In this document: positions 57,771-64,000 of the stretch, piece by piece
Layout of the letters: each line of letters opens with the position of its first letter
How positions within the stretch are numbered: the stretch's first letter is position 1
Source: Pristionchus mayeri
Lineage: Eukaryota; Nematoda; Chromadorea; Rhabditida; Neodiplogasteridae
DNA: 64,000 nucleotides
Reading direction: 5' to 3'
Assembly: GCA_036245805.1 (NCBI GenBank)
Contig: BTRK01000001.1
Location: 15,693,087-15,757,086, forward strand
Notes under the pieces: generated by a model
Seen by the model: only the letters and a program-made list of their open reading frames with translations
What the model was told of the DNA's origin: nothing
The model's database searches: none
Position numbers and translations under genes: made by a program

Positions 57771-58118
57771 GATGTTACGGTCGCCATTTGAATCAGCGCC
57801 TCGCGGGAATATCGTAAATGTTGATCGCCTGGAGTAGTTTGCAATGAAAATATTTCCAACTTCTTTTCGCTCGCTTTAGCTGTGCTTTATATTTACTTGT
57901 CTATTTATGGTTATGGTCGATGACTATGCATTGGCCCGCGCATATAAGCAGCCAATATTCACTTATATTCACCCGCTCTAGTTGAAATATATTTGGTACT
58001 TTGCATTCTGAGTGCGGTTGCCATTTCTGTTTTTCGCTTATTATCCCCGGCTATCTCTGTTTCAATAACACTTGTTTCGATTTTGTGCTATTATGTACTT
58101 CAATTTTGAAGGTAATAA
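57771..58118. other. Upstream region of the coiled-coil gene
   Basis: AT-rich, non-coding by inspection. Presumably holds the promoter or trans-splice site of the gene at 58119, although the ATG is preceded by GAAG rather than a clear TTTCAG. Confidence 0.4.
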
Positions 58119-58914
58119 ATGTCAGTCGATCCAGGACTGGAGCTTTCTTCAAAATCTATTCTAGAGCAGATGAGTCAGGTTTGGCTTTTTTTCTGTTTTT
58201 TCAAATTTTTTTGATAGATTATTTATTTTGGGAAAACTCAAAATAATACCGTTTTTGAATTCCTATTTGCCTTAGTTGGCACTCGATCGAGCCTCTCCTC
58301 CCATTGGAAATGGCAATGATAACGGCAACAACGAATTCAAGAACGACGTGAGTTTACTTTAATATTGTATTGCAAACATAGCTGTCCAGCAGTGGCGGCA
58401 ACCTCGTGACCATGAATTCGGATTCATGGTCGCGAGGTTGCCGGCAGCCTGGGCAGCTATGATTGCAAAATATGAAAACGTGTTCTGTACAATGTCAACT
58501 AAACTAATTGAGGACAAGAAACCTTGCGAACTCGCGCAACAGGAGAAAACGCTCGCGGACGAGCAACTCAAGAATCGGAAGTAAGCTATCCACACAAGTA
58601 ATGTGTTATAGGATATTCTGCCCTTCTTTTCACGCCAAAAATATCCGCGTTTGTTAATCAACCGCGATGTTTTGTTTCTTCTTTGTGCCACTTTCAGCCT
58701 GGTGCAAGCACTGAACGAGATCTACGAAGCAATTCTCCAGTCAGAGAGAGGAGAGGAGAAATCACTCAAGAAGGAACTGAAGGTGAGGGAGATATGCGTG
58801 AACTTCATTAGTGGGGAGGGAAATTAGGTGAAAGAGAAACAAGATAAATATGCTTCCACATCAAGCGAGTTTATAGTCGTCACGACGACAACGCTAGGTG
58901 ATGCAGACCGGTAG
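58119..58914 (+). CDS. Small coiled-coil protein (123 aa)
   Basis: Exons 58119-58178, 58276-58347, 58513-58580, 58698-58782, 58828-58914; phases agree and the last exon ends in TAG. The N-terminus is MSVDPGLELSSKSILEQMSQ, then an Asn/Gly-rich stretch (GNGNDNGNN), a charged heptad-like helix (LAQQEKTLADEQLKNR... SERGEEKSLKKEL) and a Thr-rich end (VVTTTTLGD). The helix recalls the coiled-coil exons of the array genes, but no GYF or finger is present. Intron 2 contains a perfect-looking hairpin. Function is unknown. Confidence 0.55.
58378..58478. repeat. Hairpin in intron of coiled-coil gene
   Basis: Arms CATAGCTGTCCAG...GCAACCTCGTGACCATGAAT and ATTCATGGTCGCGAGGTTGC...GGGCAGCTATG meet at a 4-5 base loop near 58425. 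Probably a tiny MITE. Confidence 0.65.
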
Positions 58915-59250
58915 CGCCGGCTGTTAGGTAGGACTATCTCAATGATCCGCAGGCGTGGCTTCCCGATTGCTCCGTCAATCGGAGATTCGATGGGGCTTCG
59001 CCCTGAGAAGAGAAAACAGGCAGTCGTCCCTTCCCCTCTCTACTCCCCAAAAGTTGATTAGGCACTACAGGGTGCGCCATAATTACCCGGACTGATGTTT
59101 TCATGAGTCTCTCACCTTTGGAATGGGACTTGAATGATATGGTTCATGATAGTGTTTATCAAATATCTGGGCAATAGTAATAGAGACTATCTGACTGAAT
59201 GAAGAGCGCGGAGACATATCGAAATTTACCCCTCCCATCCAAACGAGATA

Positions 59251-60491
59251 TTGGGGTGTCCGGAAAGTTCGTATAATTTTTTGTTTTTATTTTTTATTCA
59301 ATGCTTTACAATTCTCAGTGACCAATGTATGCCCCCTTCTTTCTCACTACCTCCCTCCAGCGATTGGGCAGGGTCTCGATTCCTCTCTTCCAGAATGCGG
59401 GTTTCTTCGAGACCGCCCAGTTCACGAAAGCCCTCACAACTTCATCCCGATTCTTGAACTTCTTTCCTTTGCAGAAGTCAGAGAGAGAGCGGAAGCAGTG
59501 GTAGTCGCATGGGGAGAGATCCGGGGAATACGGTGGATGGGGAATCCTCTCGATCTTCAGCTAGTCCATTTTCTTCTGGGTCATCTTCGCTCGATGTGGG
59601 CGGGCATTGTCCATCAGAAGAAGAATTTTGCCCTTGTTCAGGAGTCTGGGAGGGACTCTGATCGCGACATCTTCCAGTTGTTCAGAGAAGAGGTCGGCAT
59701 AGATGCTGGTGCCAGGGGCGAGGATCTCCCAGTAGATGGGACCGAGCACTGAGAAGAAGAAGCAGAGGAGTTCCTTCTTTCCGTGCTCTTCCTTCTTCGG
59801 GACGGGCGTGGGCTTCTCATCTGCATCCACCCATTGCAGTCTCCTCACAGGGTTATCGTACGTGATCCACTTCTCATCTGTAGCGATGATGGAATTGACC
59901 CATCGAAGATTGGATCTACGATGGAGTAATTCCCGACAGACTTGAACACGATTTTTCAGCTGTTCGGGGGAGAGGTCATGGGGAATCACTTGTGGGAGTT
60001 TCGGCTTCTTCCCAGATCGATGGAGGATATCGGACACCGTTGATCTGGGAGTACCAGTATCCTTCTTCAACTCACGCACACTGGCCATGGGCTTGCGCTT
60101 CAGTGTGCGGAGAACGAGAGGCTGATCGAGGGAGGGAGGGCGTCCATAGCGGGGTGGATCATCGATTACAAACTCCCCTTCTTGAAACGGGAGAACCACT
60201 TATAGCAGACGGGTATGGAGGGGGCGTCAGCTCCTTCCGACTGGGCCAGGGCAGAGTGGGCCTCCTTCACGGATCGGCCAAGACGGTAGTAATGAAGTAA
60301 AACTGCTCGGAGGTAGAGATGGGAGTCCATCACAAGAATCAATGTAGCAACTAGGAGACTGATTAAATCCTTTCACAACTCAACGTCAGAATGATGCAAT
60401 ACATTGTTGACAAACAGATTGCGCAATCACTGCATTTGATCGCGAACTGACTTTTTTCCGAAGCATTATACGAACTTTCCGGACACCCCAA
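59251..60491 (-). mobile_element. Mariner transposon, full length
   Basis: Inverted ends TTGGGGTGTCCGGAAAGTTC and GAACTTTCCGGACACCCCAA, identical for at least 27 bp and flanked by TA (59249-59250, 60492-60493). 1241 bp with one minus-strand transposase gene. Identical ends indicate a young insertion. It lies in or beside older transposon debris. Confidence 0.95.
59315..60330 (-). pseudogene. Mariner D34D transposase, two lesions
   Basis: Reads from ATG 60330 (MDSHLYLRAVLLHYYRLG) to TGA 59315, about 338 codons, the usual mariner size. Helix-turn-helix region: RSTVSDILHRSGKKPK. Catalytic Asp 1 in TDEKWITYDN, Asp 2 in MDNARPH, Asp 3 in PDLSPCDYH, with 34 residues between the last two, the mariner D34D signature. 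Two breaks: a one-base frameshift near 60185 after WFSRF, and an in-frame TAG at 59561-59563 between Asp 2 and Asp 3. As written it cannot make a whole enzyme. Confidence 0.9.
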
Positions 60492-60493
60492 TA

Positions 60494-60852
60494 TAATTCA
60501 TCAAACGTAGAATTTATCGATTTTTAGCTTTTTTGTCAAGATATTTCATCCAATCGATATGGCACTTGGCACGTGTGACCACTTGAATATTCTGCATTTT
60601 TAGAGGTATCAATCGTTTCGATTGATTGCGAAATGGAAAAGTTCGAAAATTGACGTTTTCGGACTAAAGTGCCGCGCATTTCTCTAAGCGTGATCTAGAA
60701 CACTAAATAAGCCGCGTCTGAGCTATACTCACTGAGTACTACATGTATACCAATTTTGAAGAAATTCGATTTTTCGCTAGTGCCAAGCGTCTGCACAAAA
60801 ATGTTCACTCACTCAGATAGTCTCTCGTAAAATACTAGCGATTTTTCATTTC
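60494..60852. other. Interval between mariner and transposase relic
   Basis: AT-rich DNA with no readable exon. It may be the 3' part of the older Tc1-like element cut by the mariner. Confidence 0.4.
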
Positions 60853-61245
60853 GCTCTCACACAAGCCTTAAGTTTCCTCTCATACCCGACTGACAATTCC
60901 CGGAGGTAATTTTCATGAATTCCGTACCATACTTTGAGAATGGCACCCTTGAAGGAGACGACTGTCGATCACTTGGTAGGGGACATCTTGGACTACAACA
61001 TCCCCAAACATTGAAATCGAGGAGTTGAGATCGGCGGAGTTCGGGGGCCAATCAGTCAGAATGATTAATCGGGTGTATGGGTGTCCGGGCACTACTTTTT
61101 CTTGTGAACGATAGTAGAATCTTGCTGAAGGGTCGAATAGCCCATATCGAAGTGGGAATGGGCCAATGGTAGAAGCTTGTCTCCGATAATGTGCTTCATG
61201 TAATACTCCTTATTGATCTTGACGCCCGGAGTGACCAAAACGAAA
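60853..61245 (-). pseudogene. Decayed Tc1/mariner-type transposase relic
   Basis: Minus strand: VTPGVKINKEYYMKHIIGDK, LLPLAHSHFD, STLQQDSTIVHKKK, then after a frame change DWPPNSADLN. QQDS(A/T)..H and WPPNSPDLNP are the second and third catalytic blocks of Tc1/mariner (IS630) transposases. Several stops and frame changes follow. The remaining parts of the element were not found; ACAGGGTGCGCCATAATTAC at 59085 might be one end. Confidence 0.65.
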
Positions 61246-61685
61246 GGGAACTTGTCTGTTGGGCAAATTGTAGCCCAAACCCTGATGTAAAGTGTATGGT
61301 TGTAGAACTAGTGATTCCACAATTATATTTGGATTCTTCCGGATCAGAGGCAGTGATTATGCCGTTATTTGATGTTCAGCTTGCCTTCGACGGTAAAGAT
61401 ATTTACTGTAAAATTCAAATGCTCAGCTTTTGCAATTCTCTGTTAATCGGCCCAAATAGTTAAGTATCGGAACGCTTTATCAATGGGTCGCATTTACTAT
61501 TTCGATGAGCGATTTTGTTTCATTCGCGCAATTTACGCAATTTTCTAAGCTATTGTTTAAAGTAGTATCTGAATCGATGTAAGACGAATTTCAAATGTGT
61601 CAACACAACAGGAAAGAACGAGTTTGGCGCAGTTTGCACTGCCGCGCACAAATCACACTCGCTCGCTCGATTATTGAATTCAGGC

Positions 61686-62060
61686 TCACAGTACATCTTT
61701 AAATAAAGTACAAAAGTGCGCGGGCCTACCACAATGCAACAACAGCTTACAGTATCGTTCTCTACGGAGCTTGATCTGACGCTCCTCTAGTCCGTGCAAC
61801 TTAATGAGCGTGTTAGGGAGAAGAGTTAACTGGGGCATGAGAAAACCACGAACGAATGCGTTAGATTCGTATTCACCAGAATGTGGTTCCGAAGCACCTC
61901 TCTTTCCGATGCGCTCTAGGTCCCTGGTGGTGGAAGCACAGACCGACTTCCCTACGCCCGGACGACCCTGGTCAGTATACAGCCATTGGTGCATAATATC
62001 GGTAACGGTAGCAGCCGGCATGTGAAAGCCGAGTCGATGAGCGATGTTACACAGTACGTG
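61686..62060 (-). pseudogene. Coding-like fragment with Walker-A-type motif
   Basis: An open minus-strand frame reads HRLGFHMPAATVTDIMHQWL, then GRPGVGKSV (fits GxxxxGKS/T), RDLERIGKRGAS and NAFVRGFLMPQ, LIKLHGLEERQIKLRRERYC. Composition looks coding, but there is no start, splice context or recognised family. It could be a captured exon or part of a transposon-encoded NTPase. The P-loop match may be chance. Confidence 0.35.
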
Positions 62061-62126
62061 TACAGGTAGGGAATGCGGGTCTGAAGCGACGAGTCATCTC
62101 CATTCATAGGTGTGAATTCCTCGATC

Positions 62127-62680
62127 GGGGGGGGGGGGGGGGGGGGGTACCCAACATGTTGGGTACCCCCCCCCCCCCCTCTCAACGTATAGGGGGTCAT
62201 GGTCAAAAATCGATCGGTAGATCAAGACTAAGTACCATGACCAATCGATAGTACACTACACCCTGATACTGTATATGGATACCGTAACCCGCGAATATCG
62301 CAAACTAACTTTATTTTTAAAAAGTCCTGGAACCATACCCAATCGATTGTACAGTAACCAAGTCACTACCGTAACCCAGCTCCATGGGTCAGTTCCAGTT
62401 CGTTGGGTCAAACATTTTTCTAAAAATCTTAAGTCGATTATAAAATTATTCAACAGTAACGAGAGATACGCTAGGATAATCAAAAATAATTTTACTATCG
62501 ATTTTAAAATTTTAGAAAAATGTTTGACCCAAGGAACTGGATCTGACCCAAGGAAATGGGTTACGGTAGTGACTTGGGTACTGTACAATCGATTGGGTAT
62601 GGTTCCAGGACTTTTTAAAAATAAAGTTAGTTTGCGATATTCGCGGGTTACGGTATCCATATACAGTATCAGGGTGTAGT
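62127..62680. mobile_element. Poly-G-capped inverted-repeat element, second copy
   Basis: A G run, the palindromic head TACCCAACATGTTGGGTA, a C run, then the same arm as 39927-40600 (TATAGGGGGTCATGGTC). The right arm stops at TGTAGTGTACTA and a LINE 5' region follows at once, so the right head is missing. Its arms differ from copy 1 by scattered substitutions only. Confidence 0.75.
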
Positions 62681-62689
62681 GTACTACTC

Positions 62690-62790
62690 CCTTCCCTTCT
62701 CTCACTCCCTTCCCTTCTCTCTCCCTTCCCTTCTCTCACTCCCTTCCCTTCTCTCTCCCTTCCCTTCTCTCACTCCCTTCCCTTCTCTCG
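62690..62790. repeat. Pyrimidine tandem repeat before LINE ORF1
   Basis: CTCCCTTCCCTTCTCTCA units of about 17-19 bp alternate for about 100 bp. Likely part of the LINE 5' UTR or a tandem promoter, as many non-LTR elements have. Confidence 0.7.
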
Positions 62791-62919
62791 TTGGGGAGTG
62801 TGACTAGCTCCCTCTCTCTCTCTAGTCCGTATTTTCGCTTCTTTATTCCTTTCTCTTCATCCTATTGTCGATCCTTGTTCTCTCCCTTGGTAATTCTGGG
62901 GACCAAACGAGGCGCTACC

Positions 62920-63766
62920 ATGTCCTCGCCTCAGGGAGCGCTCGCAGCTAAGAAGCAGGGCGGCACGTTCCAAAATATGTGCGTGTCTGCTCTTGCTTTG
63001 GCTATGGAGGATGCTCCCTCTGGTGTTGACGCGGCCAAGTGGAAAGCCATCACCGGACTGTTCCATAGCATGGCGAAAGCTCTTGAGCATGTCACTGGAC
63101 AGAACGGTGTCGGTCTCTCTGCCATCTCCCCTTCCTCTTCCTCTCGCCATCCTCACAACCCCATTCCCTCTCTGTTCCCCAAACCCTCTTCCTCTCTCCC
63201 TTCCACCTCATCCTCATCTCCCTCTCCCTCTCTCTCTGCCCCTCTCCCTTCTGCCGATCCCGTCGAAGCCCATTTGCGTGCGCGCTCCCTCGTGATTTCG
63301 GGTTTTCCCGAAGCCGATTCCTCGATGTCTCTCGACGAGAGATTGGCCAGCGACAGCAAGTCAGTGGGACTTCTGTTGGCTGTACTCGAGGTAGAAGCGA
63401 CGCCCCAGATGGTGTTCCGAATGGGTAAGGCGGGAGAGAAGCCCCGTCTCCTCAAGGTCGTTCTTCCCTCTCGATCCCACCTCCTCACTGCACTCAAAAA
63501 CGCCTCGGTTCTCCGCAAGGAGTACAGTGGCATATACATTCGCAAGTCGCAGACCAAGGAGGAGAGAGAGAGGAAAGTACCTTAGAGACTCCCTCAAGGC
63601 GATGCGGGCAAGTGATTCGAACTGTCCCTTTGTGTACTATCGCGATGAGCTTTGGCACAGGGATGACATTCGTTCTCGTGTCCGCTCCCACCTCCCCCCT
63701 CAGGGAAATCCCTCGCCCCTCTCATTACTCCTATCCCTCCGCCTCTTTTCCACCAACATTCTTTAA
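62920..63766 (+). CDS. CR1-type LINE ORF1 protein, frameshifted
   Basis: ATG 62920 starts MSSPQGALAAKKQGG. A Ser/Pro-rich hinge (63120-63240) is followed by LRARSLVISGFPEADSSMSL, LLLAVLEVEATPQMVFRMG, KPRLLKVVLPS and YSGIYIRKSQTKEERER, the RRM-like RNA-binding core typical of ORF1 proteins of CR1/L2-type LINEs. In the purine run near 63575 the first frame stops; KYLRDSLKAMRASDSNCPF continues in another frame to 63766. A one-base indel explains this. ORF1p normally coats the element RNA. Confidence 0.75.
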
Positions 63767-64000
63767 AATGCTCTCTTTTTAACTCTCGTTCACTTTGCAA
63801 TAAGCTCCCCGATCTTCACGCTATTCTCTCGATTGATAAGCCCGACTTGCTCTTCGTTACTGAAACGTGGCTCTCTTCTAAGATATTAGACTCTGAGATT
63901 ATCCTATCTTTCCCATATCGTCTCTTCCGTTCTGATCGCCCTCGCCGTGGGGGCGGTGTCTGTCTCCTCATCCGTGATCATATTCCTTGTTCTCGAGCTA
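63767..64000 (+). CDS. CR1-type LINE ORF2 endonuclease, 3' partial
   Basis: Open frame to the window edge: NSRSLCNKLPDLHAIL, DLLFVTETWLSSK, FPYRLFRSDRPRRGGGVCLL. N-x-RSL, TETWL and DR..RGGGV are the first blocks of the APE-type endonuclease that opens ORF2. The reverse transcriptase would lie to the right. No in-frame ATG is seen, so translation may be by reinitiation or overlap with ORF1. Confidence 0.8.

Noticed and set aside
58858..59060. Structured ncRNA after the coiled-coil gene
   Set aside because: Some short stems (CCGATTG...CAATCGG) exist, but no known RNA pattern fits.
59085..59110. Possible spliced-leader RNA core (ATAATTACCCGG)
   Set aside because: Only partly like the SL1 leader, no donor GT or Sm site follows; better read as a transposon end.
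59318..60300. Plus-strand frames across the mariner
   Set aside because: Antisense shadows of the transposase.
62256..62739. Open frames of 75-149 aa on both strands
   Set aside because: Arms of the second copy of the same inverted-repeat element.
62791..62919. Upstream ATG of the LINE ORF1 frame (MGSVTSSLSL)
   Set aside because: The 43 extra residues are Ser-rich and lie in the pyrimidine leader; ATG 62920 gives a typical ORF1 start.

Overview
The window looks like nuclear DNA of a free-living nematode. The reasons are many short introns ending in TTTCAG, start codons placed directly behind AG acceptors (as in spliced-leader trans-splicing), genes packed head to tail with 250-420 bp spacers, and a mix of mariner, Merlin and CR1-like elements with many palindromic MITEs. 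A diplogastrid such as Pristionchus is the best guess, but this is inference. Every credible host gene lies on the + strand; minus-strand reading frames belong to transposons.

Layout. 1-9.4 kb: a C2H2/THAP zinc-finger gene cut by the left edge, a small acidic gene with SUMO-type motifs, an unrecognised gene, a doubtful two-exon micro-gene and a BTB gene. 10.3-54.5 kb: seven tandem copies (A-G) of a family I do not recognise from the literature. Each has a divergent GYF domain, a coiled coil, and two fingers that keep C-x2-C-x12-H-x5-H almost without exception. D (424 aa), G (425 aa), E (373 aa) and A (400 aa) read open across all exons. B is probably functional but one exon is unclear. C is cut short at exon 5. 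F is decayed.

The spacers before B, E, F and G, plus that before C, carry a small inverted repeat (AAGCG...CGCTT) 50-61 nt upstream of the next ATG. It is not seen before A or D. With the short spacers and AG|AATG junctions, this suggests one polycistronic unit starting at A.

The array is swollen by insertions in introns. They include a nested pair of CACG...CGTG elements with 4-bp target duplications (16.6-20.3 kb), a third copy at 30-31 kb, a 4.9-kb purine-rich satellite with higher-order repeats of about 817 and 506 bp in B intron 1, a Merlin element that duplicated the splice donor of C, and several mariner, hAT-like and 9-bp-TSD elements.

54.5-64 kb is mostly transposon debris: two long inverted repeats, a mariner with one frameshift and one stop, a decayed Tc1-like transposase and, at the right edge, the 5' part of a CR1-type LINE. 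One small coiled-coil gene (58.1-58.9 kb) sits among them. Gene models rest on splice consensus, reading-frame phase and comparison between paralogues; no RNA or database search was available.
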